A stretch of 64,000 nucleotides of DNA, taken from Sphingomonas sp. G-3-2-10 (lineage in GTDB: Bacteria > Pseudomonadota > Alphaproteobacteria > Sphingomonadales > Sphingomonadaceae). Location of the stretch: positions 2,108,001 through 2,172,000 of the forward strand of contig NZ_JABBFY010000001.1 in assembly GCF_012927115.1 (NCBI RefSeq). The letters run 5' to 3'. The translations under genes and the position numbers were made by a program. How positions within the stretch are numbered: the stretch's first letter is position 1; every line of letters begins with the position of its first letter. Shown here piece after piece: positions 36,544 through 44,949 of the stretch. The notes under the pieces were generated by a model. The model saw only the letters and a list, made by a program, of their open reading frames with translations. It did no database searches and was not told where the DNA came from.

Positions 36544-37680
36544 GTGCGCATCGCGATCATCAATCACGGCATCTATCCGTTCTGGGTGGGCGGCATGGAG
36601 CGCCACACCCATTTCCTCGCCGAACATATGGCGGATCAAGGTGCGGACGTGACCGCGATCATCCCCGAGATCACCGCCGAGCAGACCGGTCAGTGGAACG
36701 CGATGGGCAACAGCTACAAGCTGGCCCAGTTCCCCTGGCCTGCCGCCAAGCTGTGGCTGCGCCAGAATTATCTCTTCACGAAACAGGCCGCGCCCTTCCT
36801 GCGCGAAGGCAAGTTCGACGCCGTCTATTGTCAGGGCTTCAACGGCTGGTCCTATCTGGCCGATACCCACCCGACCCAGCGCGCGCTGACGCTCTACAAT
36901 CCGCACGGGCTGGAGATGTTCAAGACCGTCGGTCTGGAACAGACGCTCAAGGGCTGGCCGATGCGCTGGGCCGGGCGCGAACAGGCGCGGCTGGCGGATC
37001 GCGTCATCTCGCTCGGCGGCGGGCTGACCGACGAAGTACGCCGCTTCCTGCGCGTGGGCGACGACAAGATCGATATCCTCGGCAACGCCGTCGACATCGA
37101 CTTCATCCGCAGCTTCCCCGTGCCCGAACCGACGCGCGAGACTGGCGGCCCGGTCCGCTTCGTGTTCGTCGGGCGGCTCGAGTTCAACAAGGGCGTGTCG
37201 TTCCTCTGCGAAGCGTTCCAGGGCCTTGAAGGCGCGCATCTCTCCATCGTCGGCGGCGGTCCGCTGGAAGGCGAATTGCGCGGGAAGTTCGCCGGGCCGA
37301 ACATCGAATTCGCCGGCCGGCTCGACGATGCGACTTTGTTCGCGCGCTATCACCAGAGCGACTGTTTCGTCTTCGCCAGCCTGTACGAAGGCATGCCCAC
37401 CGTCATCCTCGAGGCGATGACCTGCGGCCTGCCGGTGATCGCCACCGATATCGGCGCCGTCACCACGATGGTCGACAAGGACAATGGCTTCGTCGTCCAG
37501 CCCGGTTCGTCGGCGCAGATCCGTGACGCGGTGCGGAAGTTCATCGCGCTTCCCGCCGAAGCCCGCGAAGGCATGGGCGAATTCTCGCGTCATCGGGTCG
37601 AGGCGCGCTTCACCTGGCCGCATGCCGCGCGCGCCACGCTGGACACGATCGAACGCCACCTTATGGCTCGGAAAGCATGA
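36544..37680 (+). CDS. Glycosyltransferase family 4
   Basis: A 378-residue GT-B transferase with GTG start 7 bp after the epimerase. The acceptor domain begins RIAIINHGIYPFWVGGMERH, with the GG-E/H N-terminal signature of GT4. The donor site shows FVGRLEFNKG and EGMPTVILEAMTCGLPVIAT, with the full E-x7-E motif. It overlaps the following transferase by 4 bp. It likely transfers one hexose of the repeat unit at the cytoplasmic face. Confidence 0.92.
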   Translation: MRIAIINHGIYPFWVGGMERHTHFLAEHMADQGADVTAIIPEITAEQTGQWNAMGNSYKLAQFPWPAAKLWLRQNYLFTKQAAPFLREGKFDAVYCQGFNGWSYLADTHPTQRALTLYNPHGLEMFKTVGLEQTLKGWPMRWAGREQARLADRVISLGGGLTDEVRRFLRVGDDKIDILGNAVDIDFIRSFPVPEPTRETGGPVRFVFVGRLEFNKGVSFLCEAFQGLEGAHLSIVGGGPLEGELRGKFAGPNIEFAGRLDDATLFARYHQSDCFVFASLYEGMPTVILEAMTCGLPVIATDIGAVTTMVDKDNGFVVQPGSSAQIRDAVRKFIALPAEAREGMGEFSRHRVEARFTWPHAARATLDTIERHLMARKA

Positions 37681-38849
37681 GCGGTCCGCGCCTCTACTAT
37701 CTCGACGACATCCCGACGCCCTATCGGCTCGGCGTGCAGAAGCTCGTCGCCGAGCGCTGGCCGGGCGAATTCCGCCTCGGCTTCTGCGCGGAGTCCGAGC
37801 CCGGCCGCGAATGGACGCTCGATTTCTCGGGCATCGATACCGAGTTCATTCCGGGCAAGCAGTATCGCCGCCCCAGCCCGGACAATCCCTTCCAGATCAA
37901 ATGGAATCCCGGCGTCGCCAGGTCGCTCACCGCGTGGAAGCCGGACGTGGTGATCCTCTCGGGCTATGCGCACCCCACCATGTGGCGCGCGGCGCGCTGG
38001 TGCATCCGCAACAAGGTGCCTTACGCGCTCAGCTGCGAGACCAGTATGCGCAGCTCGCTGTCGCCGTCGGGCTGGCGCTGGAACCTCAAGCGACTGATCG
38101 CGGGCTGGATCGTGCGCGGCATGGCGTTCGGCCTGCCGGTGGGAAGCGAAGCCGCCGAATATCTCCGCATCTTCGGCCCGACCGACGCGCCGATGTACTA
38201 TTTCCCCAACACGCCAGACACTGCGCCGATCATCGCCGAAGCGAAGCGCCTGCGCGAGACCGGCGGCGAACCCGCGCTGCGCGAGAAGCTGGGCATTCCG
38301 GCCGATGCGGCGATCTTCCTGTTCGTCGGCCGCCTGATCGATGCGAAGCGCCCGCTCGACATGGTCCGCGCCTTTCTCGCCGCGAAGGGCGCGGAGAAGG
38401 CCGTCCTTCTCGTCATCGGCGACGGCGCGCTGATGGAGGCGATGAAGGCCGAAGCGAAGGGCGATCCGCGCATCCTGTTCACCGGCTGGATGAAGGACAT
38501 GCAGGCGATCTTCGGCCTGATGTCGATCTCGACCGCGATGATCCTGCCGTCGGAAAGCGAGACCTGGGGTGCCGTGGTCAACGAAACGATGGCGGCGGGC
38601 ACGCCGGTCGTCTCGTCCGATCGGGTCGGCGCGGCGATCGAGCTGATCCGCGACGGCGAAAGCGGATTTCTGGTGCCGGTCGGCGATGTTCCGGGCTATA
38701 CCCGCGCGATGGAGAGATTGCTTGCCGATCCCGCGCTGGCGGACGCGATGGGAGCCGCCGCGCATGAGGCGGCGATCGCGCAGGGTGAAGCTTTCGCCAC
38801 CGGCAATCTGATCGCGGGCGCGCTCGCCGCGGTGGCGAAAAAGGCATGA
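37677..38849 (+). CDS. Glycosyltransferase family 4
   Basis: A 390-residue GT-B transferase. The N-terminal segment YYLDDIPTPYRLGVQKLVAE resembles the start of WaaG-like/GT4 enzymes. The donor domain has FVGRLIDAKRPLDMV and SESETWGAVVNETMAAGTPVV, with an intact E-x7-E motif. Coupled with both neighbours (ATGA overlaps on each side), it belongs to the transferase operon ahead of the polymerase. Confidence 0.92.
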   Translation: MSGPRLYYLDDIPTPYRLGVQKLVAERWPGEFRLGFCAESEPGREWTLDFSGIDTEFIPGKQYRRPSPDNPFQIKWNPGVARSLTAWKPDVVILSGYAHPTMWRAARWCIRNKVPYALSCETSMRSSLSPSGWRWNLKRLIAGWIVRGMAFGLPVGSEAAEYLRIFGPTDAPMYYFPNTPDTAPIIAEAKRLRETGGEPALREKLGIPADAAIFLFVGRLIDAKRPLDMVRAFLAAKGAEKAVLLVIGDGALMEAMKAEAKGDPRILFTGWMKDMQAIFGLMSISTAMILPSESETWGAVVNETMAAGTPVVSSDRVGAAIELIRDGESGFLVPVGDVPGYTRAMERLLADPALADAMGAAAHEAAIAQGEAFATGNLIAGALAAVAKKA

Positions 38850-40195
38850 GGCGTTCGCCGCTCGCCGAGCTGATGGGCGTCTATGCGCCCCCGATCCGCG
38901 GCGCGAACCCGATTCCGCGACTATTGTTCTGGGCGCTGGTGATCACCGTGGGCGTTTTCTACGCCTCGAATACCTTCAATTCCTGGCTGTCCCAGTTCCT
39001 GCTCACCGCCAAATGGGCGCCGCTGGCAGTCCTTTTCGCCATTGCGCTGGGAATGCTCACGACGCGGCGGACGCCCGCGCTGCCGATCGTCATGACACTC
39101 TCGCTGGCGGCGTTGCTCATGATCACCGTCGCCGGGCTCGGGCAGAGCGTCGATCGCCAATTCAGCATCCTGTCGATCGCCACCATTTCGGCGACGATCA
39201 CCGCGGCCTACGCCCTTTCGGCCCTGCTGGTCGCCACCGGCAGCCGGCGGGCGTTCTTCGATATGCTCGCGATCTACGGCCGGGTCATGATCGTCATGGC
39301 CATGATCTTCGCGGCTCTCGGCCTCGATCTCGGACGCGGCGGCGGGTTCTCGGCATGGACCGATAACCCGAACACGCTGGGCTCGATGCTCGCGCCGCCG
39401 GTCATCATTTTCTTCGCCGGCTGCATCGAGCGGCGGCCGGGGTGGCAGATATGGCACCTCGCCTTCCTGGTCCTCGGCCTCTACCTCATCTGGATCACCA
39501 ACGCCCGCGCGACGATCATCTGGCTGCTCCTGTCGTTCGTCACCTTCGCCATCTATCGTCAGGGGCCGAAGGTCAGCCTGCTCGCGGTGATGCTGGCGGC
39601 GATCATCATCATCGGCTGGTGGTACCCGATCAAGATGTTCGTGATCGAACTGCTCGGGCTCAACCGCACGCTTCGCGATACGGGCATCAGCCCGCTCAGC
39701 GGCCGCGAGGAAGTGTGGCGGATCGGCTGGAACCTGTTCCTGGAGCGCCCCCTGCTTGGCTACGGCATCGGCTCGTCCCAGGATCTGCTGCGCATGGAAT
39801 CGTGGCGCTTCGTCAAGCACCAGGGTTTCCACTTCCACTCGACCTACATCATGATGATGGTCGAAACCGGCCTGTTCGGCTTCTTCGCGTTCATGACCAC
39901 GATGATCCTCACGCTCTGGCGCGGCCTGGCCGATACGGCGCGCACGCGGCTGTTGCCGCCGGAGCAATGGGTGATCGCCGCGCTTCCGCTGGCGCTGGTC
40001 GTCGGCTCGATGGGGCACGCCCTGTTCGAATCCTGGCTGCTGGCGTCGGGCAACGGCAACATGCTGCTGTTCTGGACATGGGTGTGGATGATCCACCATC
40101 AATCGGCGATCCGGGTGCGCGCGATGATCCGGCGGCCGGTTGAGACCATGCCGCCGCCGCGCCGCACCGCCACCGAACCGCAGCCCGCGGAATGA
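38846..40195 (+). CDS. O-antigen polymerase/ligase-type membrane protein (Wzy-like)
   Basis: A 449-residue inner-membrane protein with about ten to twelve hydrophobic segments and a long periplasmic loop before the C-terminal helices, the architecture of Wzy/WaaL. The loop contains SPLSGREEVWRIGWNLFLERPLLGYG in pieces and FHFHSTYIMMMVETG, with the conserved RxE-like and H residues typical of O-antigen ligase (Wzy_C) proteins. In this operon it probably polymerises repeat units. A second such protein is encoded at 49173-50660, so one may be the polymerase and the other a ligase. Confidence 0.85.
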   Translation: MRRSPLAELMGVYAPPIRGANPIPRLLFWALVITVGVFYASNTFNSWLSQFLLTAKWAPLAVLFAIALGMLTTRRTPALPIVMTLSLAALLMITVAGLGQSVDRQFSILSIATISATITAAYALSALLVATGSRRAFFDMLAIYGRVMIVMAMIFAALGLDLGRGGGFSAWTDNPNTLGSMLAPPVIIFFAGCIERRPGWQIWHLAFLVLGLYLIWITNARATIIWLLLSFVTFAIYRQGPKVSLLAVMLAAIIIIGWWYPIKMFVIELLGLNRTLRDTGISPLSGREEVWRIGWNLFLERPLLGYGIGSSQDLLRMESWRFVKHQGFHFHSTYIMMMVETGLFGFFAFMTTMILTLWRGLADTARTRLLPPEQWVIAALPLALVVGSMGHALFESWLLASGNGNMLLFWTWVWMIHHQSAIRVRAMIRRPVETMPPPRRTATEPQPAE

Positions 40196-41277
40196 GAATC
40201 TTTCTCGCCGGGGCGAGCTTCGACCCGAGCTTTGGCGGCCCCGCCTATTCGGTCCCGGCACTCGGCGCGGCGCTTGCCGCGCGCGGCATCATGGTCGGGC
40301 TATGGGCAGCCGATGGCCGCGCATCGGCCGCGCCGACAGTGCCTGCGGTCGCAAACCTCACCCCGCTCGACGGCGATCTGCAGGCGGCAGTCGGCCGGTT
40401 CGGCCGTCCCGACATCATCCACGACAACGGCATCTGGCTGCCTTCGAACCACCAGGTCGCCCGGCTCGCCCGCGCGCGCAGCATTCCGCGCGTCGTCAGC
40501 CTGCGGGGGATGCTCGAACCCTGGGCGATCAATCATCGCAAGTGGAAGAAGAAGCTCGCCTGGACGCTGTATCAGGCGCGCGACCTGCGCAGCGCCGCCT
40601 TGCTCCACGCCACCGCCGATATCGAGGAAACCAATGCCCGGGCATTGGGTCTGAGGGGCAGCTTCTGCGTCGTCCCCAACGGCGTCGATCTGCCCGCCCA
40701 TTCAGCGGCCGAACATCTGTCCCCTGCCCCGCGCGACCGCCGTACCGCGCTGTTCGTCAGCCGCATCCATCCCAAGAAGGGGCTGCCGATGCTGCTGCGC
40801 GCATGGTCCCGGCTGAAGCCAGAAGGCTGGCAGCTCGTGATCGCCGGGCCGGACGAGGGCGGGCACAGCGCCGAACTCGGCGCGCAGATCGATCAGCTCG
40901 GCCTTGGCGGCGATGTCCGCCTGATCGGCCCGGTCTATGGCGCGGAGAAGGACGCGCTGTTCCAGGCCGCCGACCTGTTCGTCCTGCCCACCTATAGCGA
41001 GAATTTCGGCATAGCCATCGCCGAGGCCCTCGCCTATGAAGTCCCCGTCCTCACGACCCGCGGCGCGCCCTGGGAATTGCTGGAGACTTATGGCTGCGGC
41101 TGGTGGGTCGACCCCGCCGAGGAAGCGATCCTTTCGGGATTGCGCGCGGCGATCGGCCTGACCGACGAAGCACGGCGGGAAATGGGGCGCAGGGGGTCCG
41201 TCATGGTGGCGGAGCGGTTCGATTGGGGCGGCATCGCGATGCAGTTTCAGCGACAATATGAAGCGCTGCTGGGCTGA
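40192..41277 (+). CDS. Glycosyltransferase family 4
   Basis: A 361-residue GT-B transferase starting MRIFLAGASFDPSFGGPAYS, overlapping the polymerase stop by 4 bp. The donor domain has FVSRIHPKKGLPMLL, VIAGPDEGGHSAEL and YSENFGIAIAEALAYEVPVLTT with a complete E-x7-E motif. A KKGLP segment and the late GGIAMQFQRQYEALL tail fit the usual WcaI/WcaC type. It is followed 3 bp later by an acetyltransferase. Confidence 0.92.
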   Translation: MRIFLAGASFDPSFGGPAYSVPALGAALAARGIMVGLWAADGRASAAPTVPAVANLTPLDGDLQAAVGRFGRPDIIHDNGIWLPSNHQVARLARARSIPRVVSLRGMLEPWAINHRKWKKKLAWTLYQARDLRSAALLHATADIEETNARALGLRGSFCVVPNGVDLPAHSAAEHLSPAPRDRRTALFVSRIHPKKGLPMLLRAWSRLKPEGWQLVIAGPDEGGHSAELGAQIDQLGLGGDVRLIGPVYGAEKDALFQAADLFVLPTYSENFGIAIAEALAYEVPVLTTRGAPWELLETYGCGWWVDPAEEAILSGLRAAIGLTDEARREMGRRGSVMVAERFDWGGIAMQFQRQYEALLG

Positions 41278-41280
41278 CCC

Positions 41281-41862
41281 ATGCTTGCGCCTCCGCCTCC
41301 CGAACAGCCGGTTCCCGATCTCGGCGTCTATACTGCCGGCAGCTTCACGCGCGGCCGGCCCGCGATCGTCGAATTGCTGTGGATCGTGGTGCAGGCGATC
41401 TTCGTTTCTTCCGCCTTGCCGGGCAGCGCGCATCGCCGCTTCCTGCTCCGCCTGTTCGGCGCGAGCATCGGCGCGCGCGTGGTGCTGAAACCCGGCATCC
41501 GCGTCAAATTCCCGTGGCGGCTGACCATCGGCGACAATAGCTGGATCGGCGAGCACGCCTGGATCGACAATCTCGCGCAGGTGAGCATCGCCGGTGATTG
41601 CTGCGTGTCGCAGGGCGCCTATCTGTGCACCGGCAGCCATGACTGGTCGCGCCCCGGCTTCGATCTGATCACCGGCCCGATCGTGCTGGAGCCCGGCGCA
41701 TGGGTCGCCGCGCGCGCCTCGGTCGGCCCAAACGTCACCCTCGGCCGCGGCGCCGTGCTCGGCCTGGGCAGCACCGCGACACGAGACCTTAACCCCTGGA
41801 CCGTTTATGCGGGCGTTCCCGCAATCGCGGTCCGGACCCGCAACATCTCCCCCAAGAACTGA
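41281..41862 (+). CDS. Putative colanic-acid-type acetyltransferase (WcaF-like)
   Basis: A 193-residue hexapeptide-repeat (left-handed beta-helix) O-acetyltransferase. It has a short hydrophobic N-terminal part and repeats such as IGARVVLKPGIRVKFPWRL, IGDNSWIGEHAWID, VTLGRGAVLGLGS and the C-terminal WTVYAGVPAIAV cap. The catalytic His region reads GSHDWSRPGFDLITGP. It most resembles WcaF and likely acetylates a sugar of the polymer. Nucleotide-sugar genes follow. Confidence 0.88.
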   Translation: MLAPPPPEQPVPDLGVYTAGSFTRGRPAIVELLWIVVQAIFVSSALPGSAHRRFLLRLFGASIGARVVLKPGIRVKFPWRLTIGDNSWIGEHAWIDNLAQVSIAGDCCVSQGAYLCTGSHDWSRPGFDLITGPIVLEPGAWVAARASVGPNVTLGRGAVLGLGSTATRDLNPWTVYAGVPAIAVRTRNISPKN

Positions 41863-41877
41863 GGAATTGGCATCAAC

Positions 41878-43191
41878 ATGCTCGACCGGCTTATCGACCG
41901 AGTGGACCAGCGCGATTTCACGATCGGCATCATCGGCCTGGGCTATGTAGGCCTGCCCCTCGCCCTCACGGCAGTCAGCCGCGGCTTCCGCGTTCTCGGC
42001 TTCGACGTGGAACAGGCGCGCGTCGACCAGCTGATGGCCGGCCAGACCGTCATCAAGCATATCCCCGGCGAGAAGTTCGTCGGCCCGATCGCCGACGGCA
42101 AGTTCGAAGCGACGGCCGACATGTCGCGCCTCGGCGAGCCCGACGCGGTGCTGATCGCCGTCCCCACCCCGCTCGACAAGCATCAGGAGCCGGACCTCAC
42201 CTATGTCGAGAAATCGACCGAGGCGATCGCCGCCACGCTGCGTCCCGGCCAGCTCGTCGTGCTCGAATCCACCACCTGGCCCGGCACCACGCGTGAAGTG
42301 ATGCAGCCGATCCTCGAGGCTGGCGGGCTGAAGGCCGGCACCGATTTCTTCCTCGCCTTCTCGCCCGAGCGCGAGGATCCGGGCAATCCGGACTTCTCCA
42401 ATTCGGTGATCCCCAAGGTCGTCGGCGCGGACGACCAGGCGTCGCTCGATCTGGCGGTGAAGGTCTATGACAATCTCGTCAGCCGCACCGTGCCCGTCAC
42501 GTCCTCGGCGACGGCGGAAGCGGTGAAGCTGACCGAGAACATCTTCCGCTCGGTCAACATCGCGCTCGTCAACGAGCTCAAGATGATCTTCGACAAGATG
42601 GACATCAACGTCTGGGAAGTGATCGAAGCCGCCAAGTCCAAGCCGTTCGGCTATATGGCCTTCTATCCCGGCCCGGGCCTTGGCGGGCACTGCATTCCGA
42701 TCGACCCTTTCTACCTCACCTGGAAGGCGCGCGAGTTCGAAAGCCCGACCCGCTTCATCGAGCTGGCCGGCCAGATCAACACCAGCATGCCGCGCTACGT
42801 GATCGATCGCCTCGCCGAGGCGCTCGACCGCCAGACCGGCCGCGGCCTCAACGGATCGAAGATCCTGCTGGTCGGCATGGCGTACAAGAAGAATGTCGAC
42901 GACATGCGCGAGAGCCCGGCGCTCAAGCTCACCGAACTTCTCGAGCATCGCGGCGCGACCGTCGACTATCACGATCCGCACATCCCCGAAGTGCCGATGA
43001 CGCGCGACCATCCCGAATTCGCCGGCCGCAAGTCGGTCGACATCACCGCCGCCAATGTCGCGGCCTATGACGTGGTGCTGGTCGCCACCGATCATGCCGA
43101 TGTCGACTGGGATCTGGTCGTCGACAGCGCGAAGCTGGTGGTCGACACCCGCAACGTCTGCCGCGCGGCAGACAATGTCGCTCGGGCATGA
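41878..43191 (+). CDS. wbpA: UDP-N-acetyl-D-glucosamine 6-dehydrogenase (WbpA-like)
   Basis: A 437-residue NAD-dependent nucleotide-sugar dehydrogenase that oxidises C6 of UDP-GlcNAc to the uronate. NAD binds at GLGYVGLP (residues 22-29). The catalytic Cys272 is in GPGLGGHCIPIDPFYLTWKA, and the AYKKNVDDMRESP segment matches WbpA closely. Followed by wbpD and wbpE homologues, it is the first step to a 2,3-diamino-2,3-dideoxyuronic acid. Overlaps wbpD by 4 bp. Confidence 0.93.
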   Translation: MLDRLIDRVDQRDFTIGIIGLGYVGLPLALTAVSRGFRVLGFDVEQARVDQLMAGQTVIKHIPGEKFVGPIADGKFEATADMSRLGEPDAVLIAVPTPLDKHQEPDLTYVEKSTEAIAATLRPGQLVVLESTTWPGTTREVMQPILEAGGLKAGTDFFLAFSPEREDPGNPDFSNSVIPKVVGADDQASLDLAVKVYDNLVSRTVPVTSSATAEAVKLTENIFRSVNIALVNELKMIFDKMDINVWEVIEAAKSKPFGYMAFYPGPGLGGHCIPIDPFYLTWKAREFESPTRFIELAGQINTSMPRYVIDRLAEALDRQTGRGLNGSKILLVGMAYKKNVDDMRESPALKLTELLEHRGATVDYHDPHIPEVPMTRDHPEFAGRKSVDITAANVAAYDVVLVATDHADVDWDLVVDSAKLVVDTRNVCRAADNVARA

Positions 43192-43781
43192 GCAATCCCC
43201 AGATGCAGGAGCGCCCGGGCTTTCCGGGCGTGCTGATCCACGAAAGCAGCTACGTGGACGAGCCCGTCGTGATCGGTACGGGCACCCGCATCTGGCATTT
43301 CAGCCATGTTCTGGCGAACACGGTGATCGGCGAGGGGTGCAGCTTCGGCCAGAATGTCGTCGCCGGTCCCGACGTGAAGATCGGCGACCGCTGCAAGATC
43401 CAGAACAACGTCTCGATCTACAAGGGCGTAACTCTTGAGGACGGCGTGTTCTGCGGTCCCAGCTGCGTCTTCACCAACGTCAACAATCCCCGCGCCGAAG
43501 TGCAGCGGATGGACGAGGCGCGCGACACTTTGGTGAAGCGCGGGGCCTCGATCGGCGCCAACGCCACCATCGTCTGCGGCCATACGCTGGGCGAATATTG
43601 CTTCATCGCCGCCGGCGCGGTGGTCACCGGCGACGTTCCCGCGCATGCGATGATGGCTGGCGTCCCCGCACGCCGCATCGGCTGGATGAGCGTAGCGGGC
43701 GCAAAGCTCGGGCCGGACCTTGTCTGCCCCATCGACGGATCGACTTATCAGGAGGGCGCGAATGGCCTCGAACGTATCTGA
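43188..43781 (+). CDS. wbpD: UDP-sugar 3-N-acetyltransferase (WbpD-like)
   Basis: A 197-residue left-handed beta-helix acetyltransferase. Its repeats (GTRIWHFSHV, CKIQNNVSIYKGVTLEDGVF, SCVFTNVNNPRAE) are closely like WbpD, which acetylates the 3-amino group of UDP-GlcNAc3NA using acetyl-CoA. The tail with LVCPIDGSTYQEG is also typical. Its end overlaps the wbpE start by 20 bp. In the O5 pathway it acts after WbpE. Confidence 0.92.
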   Translation: MSNPQMQERPGFPGVLIHESSYVDEPVVIGTGTRIWHFSHVLANTVIGEGCSFGQNVVAGPDVKIGDRCKIQNNVSIYKGVTLEDGVFCGPSCVFTNVNNPRAEVQRMDEARDTLVKRGASIGANATIVCGHTLGEYCFIAAGAVVTGDVPAHAMMAGVPARRIGWMSVAGAKLGPDLVCPIDGSTYQEGANGLERI

Positions 43782-44913
43782 GGCCCGTCAGGTCGCCTTT
43801 ATCGACCTCGAAGCCCAGCAGGCCCGCATCCGCCCCCAGATCGACGCCGCGATCAAGCGTGTGCTCGATCATGGCCAATATATCATGGGTCCCGAGATCG
43901 CCGAGTTCGAAGGCGCGCTCGCGGCACTCACCGGCGCGAAGCATGTCATCAGCTGCGCCAGCGGCACCGACGCATTGCTGATCGGCATGATGGCGCTGGG
44001 CCTCAAGCCCGGCGACGCCGTGCTCTGCCCGGGCTTCACCTACACCGCGACGCCCGAAGCGATCGCCCTGCTCGGCGCAACGCCGATCTTCATCGACGTC
44101 GACGAGGACGACTTCAATCTCGATCCCGACAACATCGCCGCCGGCATCGCCGTCGCGAAGGAAAAGGGTCTCAACCCGGTCGGCCTGATCGCGGTCGATC
44201 TGTTCGGTCTGCCCGCCGATTACGACGCGATCCGCGCCGCCGCCGGAGACATGTGGATCATGGCCGACGCCGCCCAGTCGCTCGGCGCTTCGACCGCGAC
44301 GGGCAAGGTCGGCACCTTCGGCACGATCACCGCAACCAGCTTTTTCCCCGCCAAGCCGCTCGGTTGCTATGGCGATGGGGGCGCGATCCTCACCGACGAT
44401 GCGAACCTCGCCGCGATCTGCGAATCGATCCGCCTCCACGGTCGCTCGACGGTCGACAAGTACGATATCGAGCGGATCGGCGTGAACGGCCGGCTCGACA
44501 CGCTCCAGGCCGCGATCCTGCTCCAGAAGCTGGCGATCTTCGAAGAGGAGATCGAGCTGCGCCAAGCCGTCGCCCGCCGCTACAACGATGCGCTGGCCGA
44601 TGTCGCGCAGGTTCCGGTGATCTGGGACGACGCGGTCTCGGTCTGGGCGCAATATACGCTCAAGGTGCCCGCGCATCGCCGCGACGCGGTCATGACCGCA
44701 CTCAAGGCCAAGGGTGTCCCCACGGCGGTCTATTATCCCCGCCCGCTCCACCATCAGGGTGCGTATCGCCACTATCCCTTCACGGGCAACGGCCTGCCGG
44801 TATCGGAGGGCCTGTCGTCGGAAGTGATGAGCCTGCCGATGCATCCCTATCTCGCCGAAGACGAGCAGCACTATATCATCGCCTGCGTTCGCGAGGCGCT
44901 CGAAACCGCCTGA
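43762..44913 (+). CDS. wbpE: UDP-sugar 3-aminotransferase (WbpE-like, DegT family)
   Basis: A 383-residue PLP-dependent aminotransferase that transfers an amino group from glutamate to the 3-keto sugar. The start at 43762 follows an AGGAGG site inside wbpD. The N terminus has FIDLEAQQARIRPQIDAAI, and the PLP lysine is Lys198 in FFPAKPLGCYGDGGAI. The ending MHPYLAEDEQ is typical. Its keto substrate normally comes from WbpB (a Gfo/Idh/MocA oxidoreductase), for which I see no gene in the window. Confidence 0.92.
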   Translation: MASNVSEARQVAFIDLEAQQARIRPQIDAAIKRVLDHGQYIMGPEIAEFEGALAALTGAKHVISCASGTDALLIGMMALGLKPGDAVLCPGFTYTATPEAIALLGATPIFIDVDEDDFNLDPDNIAAGIAVAKEKGLNPVGLIAVDLFGLPADYDAIRAAAGDMWIMADAAQSLGASTATGKVGTFGTITATSFFPAKPLGCYGDGGAILTDDANLAAICESIRLHGRSTVDKYDIERIGVNGRLDTLQAAILLQKLAIFEEEIELRQAVARRYNDALADVAQVPVIWDDAVSVWAQYTLKVPAHRRDAVMTALKAKGVPTAVYYPRPLHHQGAYRHYPFTGNGLPVSEGLSSEVMSLPMHPYLAEDEQHYIIACVREALETA

Positions 44914-44925
44914 ACCCGTTCTGGG

Positions 44926-44942
44926 GGACGCCCGGAGCGTCC
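44926..44942. terminator. Bidirectional hairpin between wbpE and the minus-strand export operon
   Basis: GGACGC (44926-44931) and GCGTCC (44937-44942) form a 6-bp stem with a 5-nt loop in the 36-bp gap between convergent stop codons. The position suits a shared terminator; there is no T-tract. Confidence 0.4.
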
Positions 44943-44949
44943 GCTCACC

